Source: an uncultured Gammaproteobacteria bacterium (GTDB lineage: Bacteria; Pseudomonadota; Gammaproteobacteria; Arenicellales; JAANXG01). Taken from it: a DNA stretch of 43,770 bases. Both the position numbers and the translations under genes were made by a program. The first letter of the stretch is position 1. Every line of letters begins with the position of its first letter. Shown in pieces: positions 8,892-18,089 of the stretch. A model generated the notes under the pieces. It made no database searches. It saw only the letters and a list, made by a program, of their open reading frames with translations, and was not told the origin of the DNA. The stretch covers positions 1-43,770 of the forward strand of contig CAMYNL010000029.1 in NCBI GenBank assembly GCA_947259705.1, given 5' to 3'.

Positions 8892-9779
8892 TCATACCGC
8901 GCGCAGGGCGCTGCGACGTCGATCCAGCAGTGCGTGCACCAGGGGTGTCAGAATCAATTCCATGGCGTAGCCCATTTCATCCCCCGGCACCACGATGGAG
9001 TTGCGTCGCGACATGAACGATTTCGGGATCATGCGCAGCAGATACCTGAAATCCACCGGGGTCACCTCGGGATGCGCGACACGAATAACCACCACCGTCT
9101 CCTTGTTGGATGGTTCGTCAAGGGCGATGAACGGGTTCGACGTATCCACCGTGGGTACCCGCTGGAAATTGATGTCCGTCAGCGAGAACTGGGGTGTGAT
9201 GTGTTTCAGATAGTCGGGCAGCCGTCGCAGAATGGTATTTGTCACATCCATGGGGTGATAACCGCGTACCCGCATGTCGCGGTGTATTTTGCGTATCCAC
9301 TCCAGGTTCACGACGGGGACCGCCCCGATCTTCAGGTCCATGTGCTGTGCGATGTCGTGCGCGTCATCCACGAAACACCCATGAAGTCCCTGGTAGAAAA
9401 GCAGGTCCGTGTCCTCGGGAATCGGTTCCCAGGGTGTCAGCGTGCCCGGCGGCTGATGATAGGGTGCGGCCTCTATCTCGTCGTGTAGGTAGCGGCGGTG
9501 CTGGCCGGTGCCGTGTGCAGCGTACTCGCTCAGCAATGCATCCAGCCGGTCGAACAGGTTGCACCCCGGACTGAAGTGACTGAGGTGCTCGTCGCGTTCC
9601 GCCGCTTCCGTCACCACCCGGGCGAAAGCCTTCCGGTCGTAACGATGAAAGCCGTCGCCGTCAACCACCGCGACGCTGGCTTTTTCCCGGCGGCAGATAT
9701 GCACGAACGCCTCCATCACCCGGGAACTGCCCGAACCCGAGGAACCCGTCACGGCGATGATTGGATGACGTTCAGACAT
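8892..9779 (-). CDS. prk: Phosphoribulokinase, class I (proteobacterial)
   Basis: This 295-residue kinase converts ribulose 5-phosphate to ribulose 1,5-bisphosphate for CO2 fixation. Visible features are the P-loop TGSSGSGSSRV (residues 11-21), the catalytic aspartate in VVDGDGFHRYDR (Asp42, His45 and Arg49 in family numbering), FSPGCNLFDRLD, and DLLFYQGLHG with the Walker B-like segment. Length matches class I enzymes (about 290). The P-loop usually reads GSSGAGT(S/T)T; here it is GSGSS, a conservative change. The gene stands alone, with no RuBisCO or cbb genes nearby. It shows Calvin-cycle capacity if RuBisCO is encoded elsewhere. Confidence 0.95.
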   Translation of the reverse strand: MSERHPIIAVTGSSGSGSSRVMEAFVHICRREKASVAVVDGDGFHRYDRKAFARVVTEAAERDEHLSHFSPGCNLFDRLDALLSEYAAHGTGQHRRYLHDEIEAAPYHQPPGTLTPWEPIPEDTDLLFYQGLHGCFVDDAHDIAQHMDLKIGAVPVVNLEWIRKIHRDMRVRGYHPMDVTNTILRRLPDYLKHITPQFSLTDINFQRVPTVDTSNPFIALDEPSNKETVVVIRVAHPEVTPVDFRYLLRMIPKSFMSRRNSIVVPGDEMGYAMELILTPLVHALLDRRRSALRAV

Positions 9780-9887
9780 GGTCGTTGATCGTGCGTTGAG
9801 GTCGCCAGGATACCGAAAAACCGGCGTTTTGGTGCGCCGAATCCCTTATCGTTTCCCAAATTTATTCTTATGCCGTCGACATAGCCT

Positions 9888-11738
9888 CTAGAAGACCAGG
9901 TTGAGCATGCCGAGCATCACCACCAGGAACAGGAATGTCATGACGCCGCCGGCGCGGATGAAGTCGGCGACCCGGTAGCCTCCCGGACCCATGATCAGGG
10001 CATTGACCTGATGGGTGGGTATGAGGAACGAATTGGATGTCGCCAGCGCCACGGTCAGGGCGAACAGGGCCGGGTTGGCGCCCACGCCGATGGCGATGTT
10101 GACCGCCAGGGGCACGAGCAGGACCGTTGCGCCGACATTGGAGATTACCAGGGTGAACACGGTGGCCAGCACTGCAATGGCTGCCTGCAGCACCCAAGTG
10201 GGCACGCCGTCGAGCAGGACCAGGGTCTGTTGCGCCACCCACGCCGCGGTGCCGGTCTGTTCGGTGGCCAGCCCGAGGGGTATCAGGCTGGCCAGTAGAA
10301 ACACCGATTGCCAGCCGATGGAACGGTACGCTTCCTCGATCTTGATAACACCGCTGAGGATCATGCCCACCGCACCGACCATCAGCGCAATGGACAGGCG
10401 TATATCGGTAAACAGGATCAGGCTGAGCGCGATGAAAAAGGATATGGCGGCGGAGCGCAGCTTTTCTGGACGAAAGGTTTCGGTGGGGAAGTCGGTAACC
10501 ACCGCAAATTCCTTACCGTCCGCAAGCGGGACCAGATCCGACCAGCGACTGTGGACCACCAGCGTATCGCCGGCCTGCAGGGCCAGGCCCGGGAGACCCT
10601 CATCAATGATTTCGTTGATGCGGTAAACCGCCAGCACCTTGGCCCCAAAGCGTTTGCGAAACTGAAGGTCACTGATAGTCTTGCCGATGACGTCAGAGTC
10701 CGGCGGCACCACCACCTCGGCGATGCCAGCGCTGGTTGCACTCAGGTACTCGGAAAACGAATCGATCTCGGGTTTCATCTCCAGACCATGTTCCTGCGCA
10801 AATTGATCCACCGAGTCTCGCGAGCCCATAATCGCGAGTTCGGAACCCACCCAGATCTCGGTGTCCTGGGCCGGCACCACGTTCATTTCATAACCGCTGC
10901 GAATGGCCAGGATCCAGCCGGCCCGCCCTCGGCTTTCGACGTCCTTGAGCTGCTTGCCGGCAAGATTGCTGGCGCCGGTGACGCGCAGTTCGAATAAGTG
11001 GCCGTCGATGCCGTACACGTCGCGGAACTTCTGCAGGTTGTCCGCGGACGATGACCTTTTCTGCTCCCCCGGCAACACCCATTTCCCGAGCAAGATGAAA
11101 TAGCCGATCCCGGCGATCACCAGGGCCAACCCCACCGGCGTGACGTCGAACAGGTCGAAGGGGGTCATCGGTTCCACGCCGGCAGGCAGGGCGCGGTTGG
11201 AGTTGAGGATCAGGTCATTCAGCAGGATAAGCGGGCTGGAACCGACCATGGTGATGGTGCCGCCGAGGATTGCGCAGAAACCCATCGGCATCAGAAGCCT
11301 TGACAGCGGGATGTTGGAGCGTCGAGAGATTCGGGTCACCACCGGGAGAAACAGGGCCGCGGCGCCGATGTTCTGCATGAAGCTGGAGATGAACGCCACC
11401 GTCGATGCGACGGTGGCGATGACCCGGCTGTCCGTGCGGCCGCTGACCTTCAATATGCGCCCTGCCAGGGTGCTCATCACCCCTGTCTTGTCAAGGCCGG
11501 CACCGATGATCATGACCGCGATAATCGAAATCACCGCGTTGCTGGAGAAACCATCGAACAGATGCCTGGTGTCCACCAGGCCGTCATACCCCGGTACCAG
11601 GCTGGACAAGCCGAGGATGACCATGATCAGCACCGCCGCGACGTCCACGCGCACCACTTCGAACGCAAACAGGAATATGGTGAACCCGAGGATCATCAAG
11701 ACAGCCACCATCTCGGTGGTCAATGCGATGGTTTCCAA
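9888..11738 (-). CDS. SLC13/DASS-type permease with two TrkA-C domains
   Basis: The product, about 616 residues, has membrane blocks at both ends (around residues 8-190 and 420-616) and a soluble centre with two TrkA-C (RCK-C) units (around 225-300 and 310-390, ending AGDTLVVHSRW). The hairpin-loop motifs are SSFMQNIGAAALFLP and LVISNVGATVLLVPLA, with GSSPLIL and TSNSFLIPTHQVNAL. Such proteins carry anions such as sulfate or dicarboxylates, often with Na+; the substrate is not evident. The frame is open to 11810, but TTG at 11736-11738 with GGGAG 8 nt upstream gives the best start. It is divergent from another SLC13 gene at 11988. Confidence 0.85.
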   Translation of the reverse strand: METIALTTEMVAVLMILGFTIFLFAFEVVRVDVAAVLIMVILGLSSLVPGYDGLVDTRHLFDGFSSNAVISIIAVMIIGAGLDKTGVMSTLAGRILKVSGRTDSRVIATVASTVAFISSFMQNIGAAALFLPVVTRISRRSNIPLSRLLMPMGFCAILGGTITMVGSSPLILLNDLILNSNRALPAGVEPMTPFDLFDVTPVGLALVIAGIGYFILLGKWVLPGEQKRSSSADNLQKFRDVYGIDGHLFELRVTGASNLAGKQLKDVESRGRAGWILAIRSGYEMNVVPAQDTEIWVGSELAIMGSRDSVDQFAQEHGLEMKPEIDSFSEYLSATSAGIAEVVVPPDSDVIGKTISDLQFRKRFGAKVLAVYRINEIIDEGLPGLALQAGDTLVVHSRWSDLVPLADGKEFAVVTDFPTETFRPEKLRSAAISFFIALSLILFTDIRLSIALMVGAVGMILSGVIKIEEAYRSIGWQSVFLLASLIPLGLATEQTGTAAWVAQQTLVLLDGVPTWVLQAAIAVLATVFTLVISNVGATVLLVPLAVNIAIGVGANPALFALTVALATSNSFLIPTHQVNALIMGPGGYRVADFIRAGGVMTFLFLVVMLGMLNLVF

Positions 11739-11987
11739 AAACACTCTCCCGAATACGCGGAACAACCAACAAGGTCGGCAGCGGGGCGACGCCCCGGCGT
11801 GGCGTTTCACTATAACATAGGCACTATGGCGCCACGGGGCGCGATCACATGCAGTTACGCAGACCGTCTTTATGGCTGCATAGGAATCTTCGATTGCCGG
11901 CCGCTGTTACCCGCTCCCGATGGCGCGCCTTGGCGGCGGGTCCCGAGGCGTTACAATGACAGTTCACAGTACCCGGGCCAGGATGCC

Positions 11988-13811
11988 ATGCCCCCATTAC
12001 CTGACGTACACGCGCTGTCGGTGCTGCTTCTCACCGTCATTGCGCTCATACTGTTCACGCGCGACAGCATACCGCTGGAGACCTCGAGCCTGGCCATCCT
12101 GGTCGTTCTCACCGTCGGTTTCGAACTGTTTCCCTATAATCTTCCGGAAGGTCAGCTGCGGGCTCTGGATTTCTTCCACGGCTTCGGCCACGAGGCGCTG
12201 GTCGCGGTATGCGCCCTGATGATTGCCGGTCACGGGCTGGTGCGAACCGGTGCGCTCGAACCGGTGGGCCGGGTGCTGGCAAGGCTGTGGACGGTGAGTC
12301 CGCAGCTGTCACTGCTGCTTACCCTGGTGACCGGGGGGCTGCTCAGTGCGTTCGTCAATAACACACCGATCGTGGTTCTGCTGCTGCCCATTCTGGTGAG
12401 CATTTCGCTGCGCACGGAAACTTCGGCGTCCAGTGTGCTGATGCCCATGGGTTTCGCCACCCTCGTAGGCGGCATGACGACCACCATAGGCACGTCCACC
12501 AACCTGCTGGTAGTCAGCGTCGCGGCCGATCTGGGGCTGCGCCGGATGGAAATGTTCGATTTCTTCCTTCCGGGCGTAATCGCCGCGGGGGCCGGAATGC
12601 TCTATCTGTGGCTGATCGCGCCACGCATCACTCCCGACCGGCAAGCCGTTATGACCGACACTTCACCACGTGTGTTCTCGGCGCAGCTGCATATTCCCGA
12701 GGACAGCTACGCCGACGGCAGGATGGTGTCCGAACTGTTGAAAAAGACCGGCAATGAAATGCGTATCGACCGCATCCGGCGCAGCGAGAACACCTACACA
12801 GTGCCGCTCCCGGACGCCGTGGTCCGCGCCGGGGACAGGCTGGTGGTCAAGGACACCCCGCAGCGGTTGAAGGAGTTCGAACAGATCATGGGAGCTACGC
12901 TTTACTCCGGCGACACGGTGGTCGACGATGACCACCCGCTGCGGGCGGAAGACCAGCAGCTGGCCGAGATCGTGGTGGTCCAGGGGTCACCGCTGCTCAA
13001 CACCACGCTCGCCGGTAGTCGCTTCACAGACCGCTACCAGCTGGTGTCGCTGGCCATTCACCGGGCCGGCCGGGTACTGGATGCGGTGCCCCAAGGCATC
13101 GACGACGTTCGGCTGCAGCTGGGTGACGTTGTGCTGGTGCAGGGGGCGCGGGATCAGATCGCGGCACTGAAGCGGGAGAGCAGCCTGCTGGTGCTTGACG
13201 CCACCATGGACCTGCCTTTCACCCGGCGCGCGCCGCTGGCGTTCGTCATCATGGCCGGGGTCATCGTCACCGCCGCCGCGGGGCTGATGCCGATTGCCAT
13301 CAGCGCGGTGGCCGGGGCATTGTTGATGATCGCCACCGGGTGCCTGGGTTGGCGGGACGTGAACCACGCTTTGAGTTCGTCGGTCATCCTCATCGTCGTC
13401 ACCAGCCTGGCCCTGGGATCGGCTTTGACCCACACCGGCGCCGCCGAGTACCTGGCGCAGGTGTTTGTCTATGCAACCAGTGGCGCCAGTCCGGCATGGA
13501 TATGCAGTGGGCTGATGCTGTTGATGGCGATCCTGACCAACATCATCTCCAACAATGCGGCGGCGGTGATCGGCACCCCCATCGCGGTGAGCATCGCTGA
13601 TCAGCTTGGCTTGCCGGCGGAGGCGCTGGTGCTGGCGGTGCTGTTCGGCGCCAATATGAGTTTTGCCACGCCGATGGCCTACAAAACCAACCTACTGGTG
13701 ATGAACGCCGGCGGCTACAGGTTCAGCGATTTCGTCCGCGTGGGCATTCCGCTCACGCTGATCACCTGGTTGACGCTGAGCTGGCTGCTGCCCGTCCTTT
13801 ACGAGCTTTAG
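11988..13811 (+). CDS. SLC13/DASS-type permease with TrkA-C domains (second copy)
   Basis: The product, about 607 residues, has the same architecture as its divergent neighbour: N-terminal membrane half, two TrkA-C units (around residues 225-300 and 315-395) and a C-terminal membrane half. The SNT-like motifs are well preserved: SAFVNNTPIVVLLLP followed by GTSTNLL, and ISNNAAAVIGTP followed by SFATPMAYKTNLLV. The family moves sulfate, dicarboxylates or related anions. ATG 11988 with CCAGGA just upstream is chosen because upstream codons in this frame lack membrane-protein character. The last 120 nt are overlapped antisense by the ankyrin-protein gene. Confidence 0.87.
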   Translation: MPPLPDVHALSVLLLTVIALILFTRDSIPLETSSLAILVVLTVGFELFPYNLPEGQLRALDFFHGFGHEALVAVCALMIAGHGLVRTGALEPVGRVLARLWTVSPQLSLLLTLVTGGLLSAFVNNTPIVVLLLPILVSISLRTETSASSVLMPMGFATLVGGMTTTIGTSTNLLVVSVAADLGLRRMEMFDFFLPGVIAAGAGMLYLWLIAPRITPDRQAVMTDTSPRVFSAQLHIPEDSYADGRMVSELLKKTGNEMRIDRIRRSENTYTVPLPDAVVRAGDRLVVKDTPQRLKEFEQIMGATLYSGDTVVDDDHPLRAEDQQLAEIVVVQGSPLLNTTLAGSRFTDRYQLVSLAIHRAGRVLDAVPQGIDDVRLQLGDVVLVQGARDQIAALKRESSLLVLDATMDLPFTRRAPLAFVIMAGVIVTAAAGLMPIAISAVAGALLMIATGCLGWRDVNHALSSSVILIVVTSLALGSALTHTGAAEYLAQVFVYATSGASPAWICSGLMLLMAILTNIISNNAAAVIGTPIAVSIADQLGLPAEALVLAVLFGANMSFATPMAYKTNLLVMNAGGYRFSDFVRVGIPLTLITWLTLSWLLPVLYEL

Positions 13812-14468
13812 GGGCGGTACGATGTCACCGGCGCCGGCGATCTTCAGCAGCGTGACCACCCGCGAGTATCCCATACGCTTGCCGACTGACATGGCCGTGT
13901 TGCCGGCGCTGTCCACCATGTCGACATCGGCCCCGGCGGCAATCAGCATCTGCACGATATCCGGATAACCACGATAGGCCGCCGCCATCAGTGGCGTCTT
14001 GCCGGACATGGTCCTGCAGTTGACGTTGACCCCGGACTGGATCAGTGTCTGCACGGCATTAACATTGCCCTTCAGCACCGAACTGAACAGCGCCTTGGCG
14101 CCATAGGCGGAGTTTGCCACCTGCCTGGCCTCCATGCCCGTCGGCATCTTGATGATGCGGTTGGCCAGGGCAAGCGCCACCATGGCGATCAGTGTAAAGG
14201 TCAACACGCCCTGAGCAATGTTGAACTGGCTCGCCAGTTCGGCCGGTAGATTGGCCCCCAGCACCAGCACCAAAGTCACCAGGACGAGCCCAGCACGCAC
14301 GTAACGAATCAGTGAAAACATCAGGACCATGGTCAGGCCCAGCAGCAGATACCGCTTATCCAAGGAAAAGCGGCTCGCGAAATCATCCGGTAGATTGGCG
14401 GCGATACTCATCAGCACCACCAGGCCGAGCAGCCACACGTCCCGCGAGGACTCTTTGAGTACAAACAT
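13692..14468 (-). CDS. Membrane protein with C-terminal ankyrin repeats
   Basis: The product, about 258 residues, starts at an ATG with GGGGGTGAG directly upstream. Residues 10-110 contain three to four hydrophobic segments (for example LLGLVVLMSIAANL and LLLGLTMVLMFSLI), with a repeated ANLP(D/A)(D/E)(F/L)AS(R/Q)F pattern at about residues 24 and 74. After a short linker come two to three ankyrin repeats (about residues 140-225: KALFSSVLKGNVNAVQTLIQ, KTPLMAAAYRGYPDIVQML, NTAMSVGKRMGYSRVVTLL). The polar tail is encoded antisense to the 3' end of the SLC13 gene. Ankyrin repeats mediate protein binding; the partner is unknown. Confidence 0.8.
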   Translation of the reverse strand: MFVLKESSRDVWLLGLVVLMSIAANLPDDFASRFSLDKRYLLLGLTMVLMFSLIRYVRAGLVLVTLVLVLGANLPAELASQFNIAQGVLTFTLIAMVALALANRIIKMPTGMEARQVANSAYGAKALFSSVLKGNVNAVQTLIQSGVNVNCRTMSGKTPLMAAAYRGYPDIVQMLIAAGADVDMVDSAGNTAMSVGKRMGYSRVVTLLKIAGAGDIVPPLKLVKDGQQPAQRQPGDQRERNAHADEIAEPVAAGVHHQ

Positions 14469-15498
14469 CTCACCCCCTTGATGTTTGTGATATTTCAGAC
14501 AACGCGAGTAGGACTTTCTCCCACTGGGGACAAGTGTAGACCATGCGCGGGGAGTTCGCGAGGCGTCTGAGGACAACTTCACCTGGACCCGTTGGCCCCA
14601 CCCAACTGGGGCCGGTTTCAGCCGGCCGGCATTGTGCGGAGGTCGAGGATCGGTGCCAGTAGAGTTGTCACACCCGGGCCTCGGGCAGCGGGGACGAACC
14701 GCCGCGATTCCGGACCGACAAGGCGCTGAGTCACCCGCCGAGGACGACCCGCCGTGCACGCGAGGCACGTTGCCGGGTCATCACGTCGCACAGGTAGACA
14801 GCGCAGTAACAACATTCGGATTTATCGCGGTGACGACAACAGGGCACACACTCCACTTCCCAGCACGGCAGACCGGACTGCTCTGCGGGGCAGGGCACGC
14901 AATCGCCGGTGCAGCGTGGGTTGAGATAACTGCACGCTACATGGCCATGTAGTCCTGAAGCACCTGGATCCACTGCCGTCCGTCCCGATATCGATTCTGC
15001 CATGCAAAACACTGGTTCTTAGCGCGTTACCCCGCTCAACATGTTCATTTAATCCGATCGCAGGCTTCTTGATCTGAATCACGATTCCCGGTGATCGGGA
15101 TTTCTTCCATTTCCATGGCTCCTGCCCATCGTCGGGAATAGCGGGCAGCTCGCTTCCAGTCCCGCGGCCATGGCACGCGATCGCGACGCGGTTATCCGAA
15201 CTTCCGGCATCGATCAACGGGCGTCGTTCGCAGTTGGAATAATCCCATTACCGATCAGCGAGGATCTCAAACAAAATCAGGGTGCAGCCGCGAAGCCAAG
15301 ACTCGTGAATTTAGAAATACGGAAACGGTAGACCGCTGATCGACGTCAGCTATCCGCGAGACTCGGTGCTCTAACCGGATATCCGGGGCGCAGATCCGAT
15401 CGCTGCTGCGCGGCCTCCCCACGATTATTGTGAATCGGATCAGCCAAAAACCGGCTTTCAAGCGGGAGCACGCCGCCAGTTGAGGTTACGTGATTCTC
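14469..15498. other. Long intergenic region, about 1.0 kb
   Basis: No recognisable protein family is encoded in any frame. The only candidate is a cysteine-rich reading frame at 14731-15012 (minus), listed separately. Base composition is mixed, and other open frames have no membrane, motif or family character. The right end leads into the promoter of the GGDEF-EAL gene. Confidence 0.6.
14731..15012 (-). CDS. Possible small cysteine-rich protein
   Basis: A 93-codon frame has 14 cysteines, clustered in its second half: CSYLNPRCTGDCVPCP, then PCWEVECVPCC, then SECCYCAVYLC. The CWE...CC...C..C..Y arrangement resembles small metal-binding or Fe-S-like cysteine motifs (C-W-E motifs occur in several uncharacterised bacterial proteins), followed by a basic tail. 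I see no strong ribosome-binding site and cannot name a family. The true start could be internal, for example just before VACSYL. It may be a real small metal protein or a remnant; frequency of cysteine well above chance is the main argument. Confidence 0.4.
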   Translation of the reverse strand: MFCMAESISGRTAVDPGASGLHGHVACSYLNPRCTGDCVPCPAEQSGLPCWEVECVPCCRHRDKSECCYCAVYLCDVMTRQRASRARRVVLGG

Positions 15499-15526
15499 TT
15501 GAGTCACTCAATTTGCTGCCTATAAT
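15499..15526 (+). promoter_or_regulatory. Sigma70-like promoter of the GGDEF-EAL gene
   Basis: TTGAGT (15499-15504) and a perfect TATAAT (15521-15526) are spaced by 16 nt, upstream of the GGDEF-EAL gene. The predicted transcript would start near 15533 and have a leader of about 70 nt before the chosen ATG. Confidence 0.7.
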
Positions 15527-15603
15527 GGACACAAGGCAGATGCAATAGCCGAAATATGGGAGACCAGAGGCATCGCAACGATGCTTGGTCGGGGGGGCAA
15601 CCA

Positions 15604-17259
15604 ATGAACAGGAGTTCATCGGTCATGAGCGATTTCACATTCCAGGTGTTGAGCGACAATGTAAAGTTGCTCAAGACCTCGGCAAGCAAGTATGCAGTTT
15701 ACGGTGTCTTGATAGCAGTTGCCGCCATCATCATAGCAACTTGTCTGGTCAGCTACTATGAGCAAGGTCGGGTCACGTTGGACGGTATCATCCAGGCGCA
15801 GAAGACCAATGTGGCCCTATGGCTGTTGAACCTGGCGCCATTTGGTTTCGCTGTTTGGGGACAATATGTCAGCAGCATAATGGCATTCAAGGCGGGTGCA
15901 ATGATCGTGGATCAAACCACCGAGCTCCGCGCCCAGGTGGTGGCAAGTGAACGTAAAGCCAAGCACGAAATTACCCACGACCGATTAACCAATTTGCCTA
16001 ATCGTGTGCTCATGGAAGATCGGTTGGAACAGGCGATACATGTTGCGCAGCGTGAGCGAAGACCGATGGCCGTGCTCACGCTGGACGTGGACCAATTCAA
16101 GGAAATTAACGATACCCTGGGCCGCGACCATGGTGATCGCCTCCTTCGTCAGGTCGCTGCACGACTGACCGCCACCGTGAAGGACACCGAGACCATCTCG
16201 CGGTCCGGCGGCGATGAATTCACAATTATTCTCCCAAGTATCACCAATGAATCCGATGCGATAGAGACGTCAGCAAACATAGGAAATGCACTGAAGGCAG
16301 CCTTTGACATATTTGATTCGACGCTTGACGTTCGCGCGAGCATCGGCATCGCCTTGTATCCAGAACACGGAATGAGCGCCGATGACCTCCTGCAACACGC
16401 CGAAGTCGCCATGTATGTTGCCAAGAAAGAGAAATGCGGGTATGCCCTCTACGATCCGCGGCAGGAAGACAAGAGTCCGCGCCGGGTTACCCTGGCGGGG
16501 GAACTGCGGCAGGCGCTGGAAAGAAACCAGCTGTTCCTGAAGTATCAGCCCAAGCTGAATGTAAGGCAAAAGAAGTTCAGTGAAGTGGAGGTCCTTGCCC
16601 GCTGGCAGCATCCCCGCCATGGAGTGATCGAGCCTGACGAGTTCATACCGCTGGCCGAACGGACCGGATTGATCAAGCTATTGACATCCTGGGTGTTGAA
16701 AAACGGTATCCGACAGGTCGCGGAGTGGGCGCGCCAGGACATCAACCTCAATATCTCCGTCAACATATCGGCGCAGGATCTTCATGATGACGATCTATAC
16801 GATCGGATAACCGGCCTCCTAGCCGCCAACCAGTTGCGGGCGGAACAACTGGTACTTGAAGTCACCGAATCTACCATCATGGTTGACAAGGAACGGGCGA
16901 TGAGCATGCTGAATCGATTGGCGGCCACCGGCATTAAGATTTCGGTGGATGACTTCGGTACCGGGTACTCCTCGCTTGCCCACCTGAGCGCCCTGCCCAT
17001 CAGCGAGGTAAAGATAGACAAATCATTCGTTATGGACATGCTGGAGAACTCCACGCACGCCAAAATAGTGCGAGCAATCATCGACCTGGGACATAATCTG
17101 GGCATGAAGGTAGTGGCTGAAGGAGTGGACGATCCGTCCATTTACAGAAGACTTGCGGGCCTTGGCTGCGACGGTTTACAGGGTCACTACCTCGGCAAAC
17201 CTCTTTATGCAGACGAGATACCAGGGTGGCTGTCTACTGGTCTGCAGAAGGTCGTATAG
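15604..17259 (+). CDS. Membrane GGDEF-EAL protein (c-di-GMP turnover)
   Basis: The product, about 551 residues, has two N-terminal membrane segments (around residues 30-52 and 70-95), a short coiled linker, a GGDEF domain (around 115-285; intact GGDEF at about 202) and an EAL domain (around 300-550). The EAL motif reads EVL (at about 329), but other catalytic elements are present: NISVNIS, LEVTEST, DDFGTGYSS, KIDKSF, VAEGV and LQGHYLGKP. The inhibitory RxxD site before GGDEF is replaced by KDTE. It could make and/or degrade c-di-GMP at the membrane; which activity dominates cannot be told. ATG 15604 follows a GGGGGGG run; ATG 15625 (after GGAG) or 15556 are alternatives. Confidence 0.92.
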   Translation: MNRSSSVMSDFTFQVLSDNVKLLKTSASKYAVYGVLIAVAAIIIATCLVSYYEQGRVTLDGIIQAQKTNVALWLLNLAPFGFAVWGQYVSSIMAFKAGAMIVDQTTELRAQVVASERKAKHEITHDRLTNLPNRVLMEDRLEQAIHVAQRERRPMAVLTLDVDQFKEINDTLGRDHGDRLLRQVAARLTATVKDTETISRSGGDEFTIILPSITNESDAIETSANIGNALKAAFDIFDSTLDVRASIGIALYPEHGMSADDLLQHAEVAMYVAKKEKCGYALYDPRQEDKSPRRVTLAGELRQALERNQLFLKYQPKLNVRQKKFSEVEVLARWQHPRHGVIEPDEFIPLAERTGLIKLLTSWVLKNGIRQVAEWARQDINLNISVNISAQDLHDDDLYDRITGLLAANQLRAEQLVLEVTESTIMVDKERAMSMLNRLAATGIKISVDDFGTGYSSLAHLSALPISEVKIDKSFVMDMLENSTHAKIVRAIIDLGHNLGMKVVAEGVDDPSIYRRLAGLGCDGLQGHYLGKPLYADEIPGWLSTGLQKVV

Positions 17260-18089
17260 GGGTCGACAAGGCAAGGATGCCGAGCCGTACGGGATCGTCC
17301 AGCCATGCTTTGAAAATCGGCCACACGCGATAGCAGTCGAGTGAGCCGCCGGGTCAGTAAATACCCCTTGCATGCATCGATCGGTCGGCGACAGCGTCGG
17401 CAGACACTTCAGCCGCCACGGAATTCGGGCACCGGGTTTTCGACGAATATCCGGACCACCGCCAACGCAGTCCATCGCCGTTCCGTTATCATCGCGTGGG
17501 TCGTCGCTGCTCCGGTCGTGCATGCTACGACTTTATTTCCACCCGAGTTGATGCTGTCAGGCTGCAGTCGGTTGCATGCCTGTGCGTTCGTTTACGAACA
17601 CAAGAACGGGGCGCAGATGATTGGTATCGGTTGTCCGCAATGCTGGATACTGCGCCCGCGGTCCGTACAGGCAGATCCGATGCCCGCTGCGCGGCTGCAC
17701 CCCGATCATCGAAGCCTGGCCCGAAAACAGGGGTCTGCTGTGGCTCGGCGTACGGGTCCCGCCTGCGGTCATTGTCTTCGAGGAAGCCGGGGGCTTACCT
17801 GGAATCGCTAAAGCAGCGCATACTTGCCGACCGCGACTTGGAGACGGCCACGGTCGGCGACATCTGCAGCTTGCCCGCGCAGAATCAATACCGCCACGGC
17901 AGAAAAAGTCCTCGGCGCGTGTGGCGTGGTCATTAATGACCTGAAGGTCCCGGCGGGGCGTTGTCTCCACCGTCCGGTAGGTGCATGATTTCGACTCGTG
18001 CAGTGAGCAGCAGTATCCGGGCAGGCTGAGCGACTCCATCAGCCCGGCACAATCAAGCACGGCGCCCGGCAGCGTCCGCCGGCAAACCG
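17260..18089. other. Gene-poor region, about 0.8 kb
   Basis: Several overlapping open frames exist on both strands, as expected for GC-rich sequence, but none has a recognisable domain, signal peptide or plausible ribosome-binding site. It may contain a decayed gene, but I cannot identify one. Confidence 0.5.

Noticed and set aside
17260-18089. Several open frames of 100-170 codons on both strands, considered as a decayed gene
   Set aside because: None has a domain, motif, signal peptide or ribosome-binding site that I can recognise; GC-rich sequence gives long chance frames.
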